Shown: positions 26,760 to 35,011 of the stretch, one piece after another
Layout of the letters: every line of letters begins with the position of its first letter
Numbering within the stretch: position 1 is the first letter of the stretch
From: Desulfocapsa sp.
GTDB taxonomy: Bacteria; Desulfobacterota; Desulfobulbia; Desulfobulbales; Desulfocapsaceae
DNA: 64,000 nucleotides
Direction: 5' to 3'
NCBI GenBank assembly: GCA_016765495.1
Contig: JAESPV010000021.1
Coordinates: 59,395-123,394 of the forward strand
Notes under the pieces: generated by a model
The model's database searches: none
Told to the model about the DNA's origin: nothing
Seen by the model: the letters and a program-made list of their open reading frames with translations, nothing else
Position numbers and translations under genes: made by a program

Positions 26760-27060
26760 ACAGAACAGATGCTGGACACTGAAGCGTTAAATCTTTTCCT
26801 TCCCTGTTTCTAGTCGCAATGATTCAAGGCGCAAAAGCATTAAACTCCAGCAGTCCGGCCATGCCACTATGGGGCAATGGTTAAGTCGTGAACAATCGTT
26901 TGGTATGCCGCGTGATAATCGTTTCTGGAGGCACCGGGTTTACCTTGCCAGGAATAATGGATAAGCTCTGTAAATCCGGCAGTGTTATTTTGTCAAATCC
27001 GCCTACGGTTCGGAAGACAATTAACTTGGGGAGCTGCAGTAGCGACGGTGGTAAGCAAAC
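26760..27060 (-). pseudogene. aspA: Aspartase/fumarase-family (aspA-like) pseudogene fragment
   Basis: Translation of the minus strand around 26829-27020 gives GGFDKITLPDLQSLSIIPGKVNPVPPE, then, after a TAA stop in the same frame, GMAGLLEFNAFAP. This aligns without gaps to the aspartase region with the signature SSIMPxKVNPVxPE and the later AGQLQLNVMEP: the alanine-glycine, asparagine and proline positions all fall at the same spacing. The frame has at least two stops, and no N-terminal domain or intact C-terminus is visible. From memory, aspA is a frequent neighbour of hydE/hydG/hydF in Firmicutes, so this is probably the relic of a maturation operon. The edges are approximate. The rest of 26152-27185 looks like decayed sequence without another recognisable gene. 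Confidence 0.75.
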
Positions 27061-27185
27061 TTTTTTTTCGGTGGGTCAATGGAGGGGACAAATAGTATCT
27101 TAAGTAGCCCCTGTAAACAAACATTTTAACGAAATTGATGTTCACACAAACTCAATCTCCCCGACCTCAGACGAACACGTGTGCT

Positions 27186-27213
27186 ACCATAAAAAGCACT
27201 CGTGAAAAGTCAA
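27186..27213 (-). promoter_or_regulatory. Sigma-70-type promoter upstream of aspA remnant/hydG
   Basis: On the minus strand TTGACT (27213-27208), a 16-base spacer and TATGGT (27191-27186). It resembles the promoter at 22462-22489 in -35, spacing and flanking sequence. It would drive the aspA remnant and perhaps hydG about 1 kb downstream. Confidence 0.55.
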
Positions 27214-27645
27214 GATTATTCTTCGAAAGCAATAAGTGAAAAGAGGGGGAAAAGAAATCTTCCCCTTCCCCAAGAGAGAAGACCTGAGACAATTAAGAAA
27301 AATAGTTTAGGAAATGTGCTGGATTTGTGGTATATATATAATGAAATTAAAACAGAAAATTCACTCATGATTGATTTAAGTACGGAGTTGTTTAAGGACA
27401 CTGGCCAAGCTAATACTGGTGAACAGTATCTTAGCCAGCATTAAAAAACCTTATCAGAATAATTTTTTTAAAAACAGGTAAGCGCAGGGTCCGAGAAGTT
27501 ATTCTGCAAGGTACTGATATGGTTTTGCATGCGTAACACCCCTGATAGTATGATTCCAAGTAAATTATGTTAACCGTAAAATCTTGTGGTCAACAGGCCC
27601 TTTAATTCTTACGTGTGTCAGCCATACAATCTAAAAGGAGGGAGT
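27214..27645. other. Intergenic region upstream of nrfH
   Basis: About 430 bases of AT-rich DNA. ORFs of 60-80 codons on both strands (27202-27444, 27216-27401) have no recognisable family. It probably carries the nrfH promoter. No clear binding site was seen. Confidence 0.4.
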
Positions 27646-28182
27646 GTGAAAGAGAATAAATTCCTTGTATATGGTGCGCTAACTGTTTTTGTGATCGCCA
27701 TTGGTATGTTTTTGTATGTAGTTAATATATCAAAAGCTCTGGCATATCTTTCCAGTGATCCAAAAGCATGTATAAACTGTCATGTTATGAATACTCAGTA
27801 TGCTACATGGCAACATAGCTCACATGGACTAAGGGCAACGTGTGTCGAGTGTCACTTGCCGACTAATGAAGGTGTACTTGAAAAGTATATTGCAAAAGCT
27901 AAGGATGGCTGGAACCACTCCGTCGCTTTTACACTAAATACTTATGATAATACAATCGGAATTAGTGAAGATGGGGCAAGGCGAGTACAGAACAACTGCA
28001 TATCGTGTCATAAAAGTGTAACCTCAACATTAGTAACAAACAGTGATAAGTATCACCAGTTTGATGATCCAGGTGTTGCTACAGGAAGAAAATGTTGGTC
28101 ATGCCACAAAAGCGTACCTCATGGAGTCGTTAGAGGCTTAGCTACCACACCGTATAACTTGGGCGTAAAAGCAGTTAATTAA
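27646..28182 (+). CDS. nrfH: Cytochrome c nitrite reductase small subunit NrfH
   Basis: A 178-residue membrane-anchored tetraheme cytochrome c of the NapC/NirT family that passes electrons from menaquinol to NrfA. It has an N-terminal uncleaved helix (FLVYGALTVFVIAIGMFLYVV) and four heme motifs: CINCH, CVECH, CISCH and CWSCH. The ORF track start at 27586 adds 20 residues, but the GTG at 27646 is 3 bases after a strong RBS (AAAGGAGGG) and gives the normal NrfH length. It is followed by nrfA after 14 bases. Confidence 0.93.
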   Translation: MKENKFLVYGALTVFVIAIGMFLYVVNISKALAYLSSDPKACINCHVMNTQYATWQHSSHGLRATCVECHLPTNEGVLEKYIAKAKDGWNHSVAFTLNTYDNTIGISEDGARRVQNNCISCHKSVTSTLVTNSDKYHQFDDPGVATGRKCWSCHKSVPHGVVRGLATTPYNLGVKAVN

Positions 28183-28196
28183 AAAGGGGGGGGAAA

Positions 28197-29714
28197 GTGA
28201 AATCTAAATTATTACTTATAGGTTCATTGGCAGGAGTTGGTGCAATTGGTGCAATGACACTAATGGCTAGTAGTATAAATGAGAGAGAAGCTGAGCGTGT
28301 TGCGCTTAATCAAACTCCAGTCGTTGCAGAAGTTGATAAGAATAAAAGTGAGGAATGGGCAAGATACTATCCTCGCCAGTATAGCTCTTGGAAAAAAACA
28401 AAAGAGAGTAGCGACATTGAAGATTTAATTGAGAAGAAACCTCAAATAGCAATCCTTTGGGCAGGTTATGGTTTCGCAAAAGATTATAATGCACCACGTG
28501 GTCACTACTACGCATTGCAAGATAATGTAAATACACTTCGTACAGGTGCACCTGTTGATGACAAATCCGGGCCTATGCCTACAGCATGTTGGACTTGTAA
28601 ATCACCAGATGTGCCACGTTTAATCGAAAGAGACGGAGAGAAGGAGTTCTTTACGGGGAAGTGGTCCAGGTATGGCTCAGAAGTTGTCAATTCTATCGGA
28701 TGTGCTGATTGTCATGATAACGAAACTGCTGAACTAACAATTCGTCGTCCTTATCTGGATAGAGCTCTTGTTGCAGCTGGTCTGCCAACTTTTAAAGATT
28801 CTACACACCAAAAGAAACGGTCACTGGTATGTGCACAGTGTCACTCAGAGTATTACTCCAAAAAAACTAAATATACAGGAACAGATGGTAAAGAAATAAC
28901 GGCTAATGTTGTAACTTTCCCATGGGCAGAAGGATTGACTGCTGAAAATATGGAGAAATACTACGATGCCATAAACTTTAAGGATTGGACACATAAAATT
29001 TCCAAAACTCCAATGCTAAAAGCGCAACATCCTGGATATGAAATAGCTTCAACTGGTATACATGCACAAAAAGGTGTGGCATGTGCTGATTGCCACATGC
29101 CTTATACTCAAGAAGGAGCTGTAAAGTATAGCGATCACCAAATTCAAAATCCACTCGACACAATGGACAGAAGTTGTATGCCCTGTCACCGTGAGAGTGA
29201 AAAGAAGCTTAAAGACATTGTTAAGCAAAAATATGATAGAAAAGACTTCTTGATGGAAATAGCTATGGATAACATCGCTAAAGCTCACTTGGAGACGGGA
29301 AAGGCTATAGAACTTGGAGCTACTGATGATGAACTTAAAGCTATCAGAACCGGAATTAGACACGCTCAATGGCGATGGGATTACTCAATCGCAAGTCATG
29401 GTTCTTTCTTCCATGCTCCCGAAGAGACTCTAAGACTACTTGCTTCAGCAAATGAAACAGCTCAACAAGCTCGTCTTAAACTAGTACGTGTTCTTGCAAA
29501 GTACGATGCTATCAACTTCTCTGCTCCTGATTTCTCAACTAAAGAGAATGCTCAAAAGCTTGCAGGCGTGCCATTGCAAAAATTAATAGATGCTAAGATG
29601 GAATTCAAAGCAACACTAGAGAAAGCTTGGTACAAAGAAGCTGTTCAAAAAGGTAATTTAAATATGGAATCACGCGAAGGCGTTGATAGAGAATCATCTT
29701 ACTTTAAAAAGTAA
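28197..29714 (+). CDS. nrfA: Cytochrome c nitrite reductase catalytic subunit NrfA
   Basis: A 505-residue periplasmic pentaheme enzyme reducing nitrite to ammonium. The active-site heme motif is CWTCK, with lysine ligation, and the other four are CADCH, CAQCH, CADCH and CMPCH. The catalytic and calcium-site region is recognisable (HAQKGVACADCHMPY and KTPMLKAQHPGYE). The signal peptide starts MKSKLLLIGSLAGVGAIG. The start codon is GTG with a G-rich RBS. The sequence resembles Campylobacterota NrfA (Wolinella-type: YYPRQYxSWKKT, YNAPRGHYYALQD), and the codon use is more AT-rich than the flanking genes, so horizontal transfer is likely. Confidence 0.95.
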   Translation: MKSKLLLIGSLAGVGAIGAMTLMASSINEREAERVALNQTPVVAEVDKNKSEEWARYYPRQYSSWKKTKESSDIEDLIEKKPQIAILWAGYGFAKDYNAPRGHYYALQDNVNTLRTGAPVDDKSGPMPTACWTCKSPDVPRLIERDGEKEFFTGKWSRYGSEVVNSIGCADCHDNETAELTIRRPYLDRALVAAGLPTFKDSTHQKKRSLVCAQCHSEYYSKKTKYTGTDGKEITANVVTFPWAEGLTAENMEKYYDAINFKDWTHKISKTPMLKAQHPGYEIASTGIHAQKGVACADCHMPYTQEGAVKYSDHQIQNPLDTMDRSCMPCHRESEKKLKDIVKQKYDRKDFLMEIAMDNIAKAHLETGKAIELGATDDELKAIRTGIRHAQWRWDYSIASHGSFFHAPEETLRLLASANETAQQARLKLVRVLAKYDAINFSAPDFSTKENAQKLAGVPLQKLIDAKMEFKATLEKAWYKEAVQKGNLNMESREGVDRESSYFKK

Positions 29715-29871
29715 CTTACAATAACCAGGAATTTGAATTCACTCTCCAGCTCTTTCAGGGTCTGTGTGTATCTGTTTTTTGGTCGCAGGTTTTATGGAGT
29801 AAAGTACTAAATGTCTGTGGATCATTAAAGCACGAGTAAGTTACTATATATGTTTCCAGGCAGAGAAAAAA

Positions 29872-29903
29872 GCATCCGTAATCTTTACGGATGCTTTTTT
29901 TTT
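29872..29903 (+). terminator. Intrinsic terminator downstream of nrfA
   Basis: A 10-bp stem GCATCCGTAA/TTACGGATGC with a TCT loop, preceded by A residues and followed by a run of nine T residues. It lies about 160 bases after the nrfA stop and also fits the end of the imported block. Sixteen bases of its core recur at 22645-22660. Confidence 0.85.
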
Positions 29904-29955
29904 GGTTTAAAGAAGAATATTTGCAGGAATATAAACTTTGAATGTGAGAAAGAAA

Positions 29956-30501
29956 ATGTTGAAACCTGAAAATTGTTATCTCCATATAATTGATCCCCAA
30001 GAGCGCTTGATGAATCAGATTCACGAAGCGGATCGAATCACAGAAACCATTATCAAAATGGTGCATTGTGCGAAGATATTAGGGCTTCCGATTATTGCTA
30101 ACACCCAGTATAAAAAAGGTCTGGGCCCATATGCAGCAAGTCTTGAAGGGCTGATGGATGATATCATAAGACCGGATAAAACTGAATTTAATGGACTTGC
30201 AAATTCGGAAACAAAGGAATTAATTAAGGCATTACCAGTTGCTGTGGATACGGCAATACTTGTTGGTGTTGAAACACATATCTGTATTTACCAGACAGCT
30301 CTTGGGCTGATGGAGCATGAATTTATGCCGTGGGTTGTGGCAGATGGTGTGTCATCCCGCACGATAGGCAACCATCAGTTGGGTCTGGCGCGGTTGAGAG
30401 ATGCAGGAGCAGTAGTGGGGCCTGCTGAGATGATAGTTTATGAATTGCTGGCAAAAGCTGGCACTCCTCAATTTAAAGAAATCCTTCCCCATATCATATA
30501 A
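29956..30501 (+). CDS. Isochorismatase-like cysteine hydrolase
   Basis: A protein of about 182 residues in the isochorismatase/nicotinamidase-like hydrolase family. The catalytic triad regions are visible: the early aspartate in LHIIDPQERLMNQI, a lysine in RPDKTEFNGL and the catalytic cysteine in VGVETHICIYQTALGLMEHEF. The typical cis-peptide region ILVGVETHIC is intact. The substrate is not predictable; relatives act on isochorismate, nicotinamide or unknown amides. The track start at 29938 is a TTG, and the ATG at 29956 gives a normal family start. It lies between the foreign block and alaS and appears native. Confidence 0.82.
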   Translation: MLKPENCYLHIIDPQERLMNQIHEADRITETIIKMVHCAKILGLPIIANTQYKKGLGPYAASLEGLMDDIIRPDKTEFNGLANSETKELIKALPVAVDTAILVGVETHICIYQTALGLMEHEFMPWVVADGVSSRTIGNHQLGLARLRDAGAVVGPAEMIVYELLAKAGTPQFKEILPHII

Positions 30502-30582
30502 AAGAGTTTTACTATTCAGAACACAGGTAGGGTTTCGTGTAACGAACCCCAACAATCCTTAAAACTATAGAAAGAATAAGTC

Positions 30583-33228
30583 ATGAAAGGAAAAGAAATT
30601 CGTAGACGTTTTATCGAGTATTTTGAGAAACACCATCACACCCCGGTGGAGAGTTCTTCTCTTGTCCCACAGGATGATCCTACTTTATTATTTGCCAATG
30701 CCGGAATGGTTCAGTTTAAGACTGTGTTCATGGGGGAGGAGAAGCGGGATTATAACAGGGCGGTAACCAGTCAACGTTGTGTCCGTGCAGGCGGTAAACA
30801 TAATGATCTGGAAAATGTCGGCTATACTGCCCGGCATCATACCTTTTTTGAAATGCTTGGAAACTTTTCCTTTGGTGACTATTTCAAAAAAGAGGCTATT
30901 GACTTTGCCTGGGAATTTTTGGTGAAGGAACTTGGCATCTCTGCAGATAAGCTCTGGGTGTCTGTATTTGATGATGATGACGAATCGTTTGAGCTTTGGG
31001 AAAAGGTCGAAGACCTTCCGAAGGGGCGTATTGTGCGGCTGGGCGAGAAAGATAACTTCTGGGCCATGGGTGATACAGGACCCTGCGGGCCTTGTTCAGA
31101 AATTCATATTGACCAGGGGAAAGAGGTTGGATGTGAACGTCCAGATTGTGCCGTTGGATGCGATTGCGATCGTTTCCTTGAGCTCTGGAACCTCGTTTTC
31201 ATGCAGTTTAACCGCTCTGAAGATGGGACGATGACACCTCTTCCAAGGCCAAGTATTGATACGGGAATGGGCCTTGAACGAGTAGCAGCAGTTCTGCAGG
31301 GAAAGATTAACAACTACGATACGGACCTCTTTCAACCGGTTATAAGGAAGCTTGAAGAACTATCCGGGCGTAAGTATCTGGCAGGTCGGGCCGACACCAC
31401 TGCCATGCGGGTTATTGCAGACCATGCAAGGGCAACTGCCTTTCTGGTGGCCGATGGTGTGCTACCTTCAAATGAGGGGCGTGGTTATGTGCTGCGCCGG
31501 GTCATGCGTCGTGCCATTCGATATGGTCGAAATCTCGGACTTACAAAACCTTTTATGGATGCAGTTACCGCTATGGTGACAAGCACCATGAAAGATGCCC
31601 ATCCGCACCTGAAGGATTGTGCTGATCTTCTTTCTAAAGTTGTCAATAATGAAGAGTTACGTTTCGGAGAAACTCTTGAACATGGCCTGGCATTGCTTGA
31701 TGAGGAGATTGAACGTTTGGCCAAAGCAGGAGAGAAGCTGATTCAGGGCGAGTTTATTTTTAAACTCTACGATACCTTTGGGTTTCCGGTTGATATTGTT
31801 CGCGATATATCTCTTGAGCGTGGTGTCGATTTTGATAATGACGGCTTTATTAAAGCCATGGAAAAACAGCGATCTCAATCACGTGCGTCACGAAAAGGTG
31901 AACACGTAAGACTCCTGGGAAACGGAGTGAAAGAGCTTATCAAAAGCGGTAATAAAAGTGTGTTTACAGGATATGACCACCTTGATGCAGAATCTGAGGT
32001 TTTTGGTCTGCTCGACAGTGAAGGAAATACAACAGCTCAACTTGTAAGGGGAGCCGAAGGCCAGCTTTTTGTCAGGTCCACCCCATTTTATGCAGAATCC
32101 GGCGGGCAGGCAGGAGACAAGGGAACAGTCACCTGGCAGGATGGTCGGGCAGAGGTAGTTGGCACCATAACTGAAGGGGAAGGAATAATCCTTCACAGAG
32201 TGAAAGTTATTTCCGGAACGCTCAAAACAGGAAGTTCTGTAAAACTTCAGGTAACGATAAGTGCGCGTAATGATACTGCAGCAAATCACACTGCCACCCA
32301 TCTGCTCCAGGCGGCCTTAAAAGAGCTACTCGGAGATCATATTAAACAGGCGGGATCACAAGTCAGTCCCGATCGCCTTCGTTTTGATTTTACGCATTTT
32401 TCACAAATGTCACAGAGTGAGAAAGAGGCAGTTGAAAAACGGGTAAATGAAAAAATACGTGAGAATATTATCACGGATACTGCAGTCCTTGAGCGTGAAC
32501 AGGCAATTGAGCAGGGAGCAACAGCTCTTTTTGGAGAGACATACGGTGACAGTGTTCGAGTGGTGAGTTTGGGCGATTTCTCAAAAGAATTATGTGGAGG
32601 AACGCACGTTACTGCCACCGGTGGGATTGGTCTTTTTCAGATTGTAACTGAAGGTGGTATTGCAGCAGGCGTGCGAAGAATAGAGGCCGTTACAGGTCGC
32701 GTTGCGCAGGAACGAGTACAGGCCCAGGCAAGGCGTGAACATGAGATCTGTGAGCTCCTCAATGTGCAACCCGGAAGTATTATTGAGCGCCTGCAAGGTA
32801 TGTCAGCGAGTAATAGGCGACTTGAGAAACAGGTGGCGGACTTATCCACTCAGCTTGCGACGTCTGATCTTGGTGATTTGCTTGCCTCAGCGAGAGAAAT
32901 AGAGGGTGTAAAAGTGGTGGCCGCAGTAATACCACTTGATAGCCCAAAAACCCTTCGTGAAGTGGGTGATAAATTACGTGATGATATGGGAAGTGGTGTG
33001 GCTGTACTTGGTGGTGAAATTAACTCCAAAGCCGCCCTTCTTGCAATCGTTTCAAAAGATCTTACAAAAAGAATCAAAGCTGGTGAACTTGTGAATAAAG
33101 TTGCTTCAATTGTTGGTGGAAAGGGTGGTGGCAGACCGGATATGGCACAGGCAGGGGGAAACATGCCGGATAAAATGAATGAGGCAATTTCTTCAGTTTA
33201 TGAACATGTACAAGCATTGCTTCAATAA
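30583..33228 (+). CDS. alaS: Alanyl-tRNA synthetase
   Basis: This 881-residue class II synthetase attaches alanine to tRNA-Ala. The catalytic domain (about residues 1-240) has DDPTLLFANAGMVQFK, then RCVRAGGKHNDLENVG. The editing domain has the zinc-site histidines in NHTATHLLQAAL and the CGGTHV motif near residue 670. The C-terminal oligomerisation domain ends with GGGRPDMAQAGG. The length is normal. An 80-base gap precedes it, and about 215 bases with the atp promoter follow. Confidence 0.96.
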   Translation: MKGKEIRRRFIEYFEKHHHTPVESSSLVPQDDPTLLFANAGMVQFKTVFMGEEKRDYNRAVTSQRCVRAGGKHNDLENVGYTARHHTFFEMLGNFSFGDYFKKEAIDFAWEFLVKELGISADKLWVSVFDDDDESFELWEKVEDLPKGRIVRLGEKDNFWAMGDTGPCGPCSEIHIDQGKEVGCERPDCAVGCDCDRFLELWNLVFMQFNRSEDGTMTPLPRPSIDTGMGLERVAAVLQGKINNYDTDLFQPVIRKLEELSGRKYLAGRADTTAMRVIADHARATAFLVADGVLPSNEGRGYVLRRVMRRAIRYGRNLGLTKPFMDAVTAMVTSTMKDAHPHLKDCADLLSKVVNNEELRFGETLEHGLALLDEEIERLAKAGEKLIQGEFIFKLYDTFGFPVDIVRDISLERGVDFDNDGFIKAMEKQRSQSRASRKGEHVRLLGNGVKELIKSGNKSVFTGYDHLDAESEVFGLLDSEGNTTAQLVRGAEGQLFVRSTPFYAESGGQAGDKGTVTWQDGRAEVVGTITEGEGIILHRVKVISGTLKTGSSVKLQVTISARNDTAANHTATHLLQAALKELLGDHIKQAGSQVSPDRLRFDFTHFSQMSQSEKEAVEKRVNEKIRENIITDTAVLEREQAIEQGATALFGETYGDSVRVVSLGDFSKELCGGTHVTATGGIGLFQIVTEGGIAAGVRRIEAVTGRVAQERVQAQARREHEICELLNVQPGSIIERLQGMSASNRRLEKQVADLSTQLATSDLGDLLASAREIEGVKVVAAVIPLDSPKTLREVGDKLRDDMGSGVAVLGGEINSKAALLAIVSKDLTKRIKAGELVNKVASIVGGKGGGRPDMAQAGGNMPDKMNEAISSVYEHVQALLQ

Positions 33229-33338
33229 ATGAACGCTTCCTCATAATTATGGGGAATAGTGAAATAAATGAAGAAATGGCAACAGAAAAAAGTGCTGAAA
33301 CGCCGGATTTAAGGCCATAGTCTAACCTACAAAAAAAG

Positions 33339-33367
33339 TTGACAGTCGGGTATATACATAGTAGAAC
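33339..33367 (+). promoter_or_regulatory. Candidate promoter of the atp operon
   Basis: TTGACA, a 17-base spacer and TAGAAC lie about 75 bases before the first atp gene. The -35 box is a perfect match; the -10 box is weaker. Alternative TATA boxes lie within the spacer. Confidence 0.55.
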
Positions 33368-33443
33368 CGTTTTTCGTGTTTTGAATCACCATTCATTTTG
33401 GGCGGTTTTTTTGAATTATCTTAGCTAATCAGGAGCAGAAAAA

Positions 33444-33869
33444 ATGGTTTCAATGGATATTACCGTGTTTTTCCAGATCGTGAATGCTTTTGTTCTAATG
33501 TTTCTTCTGAATGGAATCATCTACAAGCCGGTTCTGAAGATATTGAAGGAAAGGAAAGGGAAGCTGCAAGGCATGAGCAATGATGTGATTAAGTACGAAG
33601 ATAACGCCCGCAGGCGCCAGGAAGAAGTAGACAAAAAAATGCATAAGGCCTCTATTCAGGCCAAGGCTGCCATTGATAATGCGCGCGCCGGTGCGAAAGC
33701 TTCCGGTGAAGAAAAAATTGCTGCAATCAAAGCCGACACCGATGCTGAAAAAGAGAAACAGCTGGCAGGGATAAAATCTCAGGTTGAGGCTGCTCGAAAA
33801 GATCTTGAAGCCGGACTTGATGGATTTGCTTCTGCTATGGCAGGGAAAATTTTGGGAAGGAGTCTGTAG
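33444..33869 (+). CDS. atpF': ATP synthase F0 subunit b'
   Basis: A 141-residue stalk subunit of the F-type ATP synthase with one N-terminal membrane helix (VFFQIVNAFVLMFLLNGIIY) and a long charged helix (residues 30-140) that forms the peripheral stalk with subunit b. This is the shorter of two b-type genes in tandem, a common pattern in Desulfobacterota. It opens the operon b'-b-delta-alpha-gamma-beta-epsilon; subunits a and c are not here. Confidence 0.88.
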   Translation: MVSMDITVFFQIVNAFVLMFLLNGIIYKPVLKILKERKGKLQGMSNDVIKYEDNARRRQEEVDKKMHKASIQAKAAIDNARAGAKASGEEKIAAIKADTDAEKEKQLAGIKSQVEAARKDLEAGLDGFASAMAGKILGRSL

Positions 33870-33870
33870 G

Positions 33871-34467
33871 ATGAGTGGAATGAAGCGAACATTTGGAAAA
33901 TGTGCACTTGTTGCGCTGGTCCTGTCTGCCCTGGCAGTAGCCGGACATGGAGAAGTATATGCGGCTGGAGGTGACAGTCTGTCACCTGATAAACTGAAGG
34001 ATCTTGGTTTCAGGGTGATGAACTTTCTGGCGCTGCTGATCATCCTTGTAAAATTTGGTGCAAAGCCAATAGCAAATGCGCTGGGTGCTCGTCGTAAACA
34101 GATCAAAGATGAGCTTGAAGAACTTGAAGCAAAGAAAGTTGATGCTGAAAAGGCTTATAAGGAATTTTCTGAAAAACTGGAATCTGTTGAAAAGCACGTT
34201 GATAGTATAGTAGAAAAGGCAGTTGCTCAAGCAGAAATTGAAAAGGTCAAAATTATTGAGGCTGCTGAGAAGTCTGCTACTGATATCAAGCAGGCCGCTG
34301 AAATGGTAATCGCTAATGAAATGACCGCTGCGAAGCGTTCGTTGAAAGTTGAAGTTACTGAGCAGGCAGCAGTCATGGCAGAAGAGTTAATCGTTAAGAA
34401 CCTGACATCTGATGATCAGGTCAAGATTATCGAAGATTACTTAGACAAAGTAGGAGCCGTCCAGTGA
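33871..34467 (+). CDS. atpF: ATP synthase F0 subunit b
   Basis: A 198-residue peripheral-stalk subunit. The N-terminus carries a signal-like stretch (KRTFGKCALVALVLSALAVAGHGEVYAAGG), then the anchor helix (VMNFLALLIILVKFGAKPIANALG) and a long coiled coil. Deltaproteobacterial b subunits commonly have this extra N-terminal segment. The track start at 33784 lies inside atpF'; the ATG at 33871 follows an RBS (GGAAGGAG) and the upstream stop. It overlaps atpH by 4 bases. Confidence 0.9.
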   Translation: MSGMKRTFGKCALVALVLSALAVAGHGEVYAAGGDSLSPDKLKDLGFRVMNFLALLIILVKFGAKPIANALGARRKQIKDELEELEAKKVDAEKAYKEFSEKLESVEKHVDSIVEKAVAQAEIEKVKIIEAAEKSATDIKQAAEMVIANEMTAAKRSLKVEVTEQAAVMAEELIVKNLTSDDQVKIIEDYLDKVGAVQ

Positions 34468-35009
34468 AACAGATAATCTTAGCAAGGCGCTATGCCAAGG
34501 CTCTTTTTGCTGTTGGCAAAGACGATGGAAAATTTGAAGAGTATAATGATGCTCTTCAGGGTTTGAATGAAGTTTATGCCTTAGACGCCAGTCTTGCGGA
34601 CTCTTTGACAAATCCACTTTACCCAATGGATGTACGTGAAAAGGTAATGAAAGGGATTGTTGCCTCCATGGGTGTCGATAAAGTTATGAGTAATTTTTTC
34701 AATCTGCTGGTGGAGAAAAAACGTGCCGATGTTCTTCCAGATATTGCAGAAGAATATCAGGTCATGGTTGATGAAGAAAAAAATATAAGCCATGGCAGCG
34801 TCGTCTCAGCGGTTAAATTGAGTAAAGAATTGCAGGCCAAAGTACAGGCAACATTAGAAAAGCTTACTGGCAAGACAGTGGAACTGACTACCAGTGTAGA
34901 TCCAACTATTATTGGCGGTATTATCGCCAAGGTTGGAGACCTTGAATTAGACGGAAGCATCAGAACACAACTTGCGAGTTTAAAAGATTCCATTAAGGGG
35001 AGAGAGTAG
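34464..35009 (+). CDS. atpH: ATP synthase F1 subunit delta
   Basis: The 181-residue delta (OSCP) subunit linking F1 to the peripheral stalk. It starts [19 protein letters not shown] and ends with the family motif [33 protein letters not shown]. The start overlaps the end of atpF, indicating coupled translation. Confidence 0.93.
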   Translation: MKQIILARRYAKALFAVGKDDGKFEEYNDALQGLNEVYALDASLADSLTNPLYPMDVREKVMKGIVASMGVDKVMSNFFNLLVEKKRADVLPDIAEEYQVMVDEEKNISHGSVVSAVKLSKELQAKVQATLEKLTGKTVELTTSVDPTIIGGIIAKVGDLELDGSIRTQLASLKDSIKGRE

Positions 35010-35011
35010 AA

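Noticed and set aside
26888-27444. Plus-strand ORFs at 26888-27103 and 27202-27444
   Set aside because: The first is antisense to the aspartase relic; the second has no family, no clear RBS and overlaps the promoter zone.
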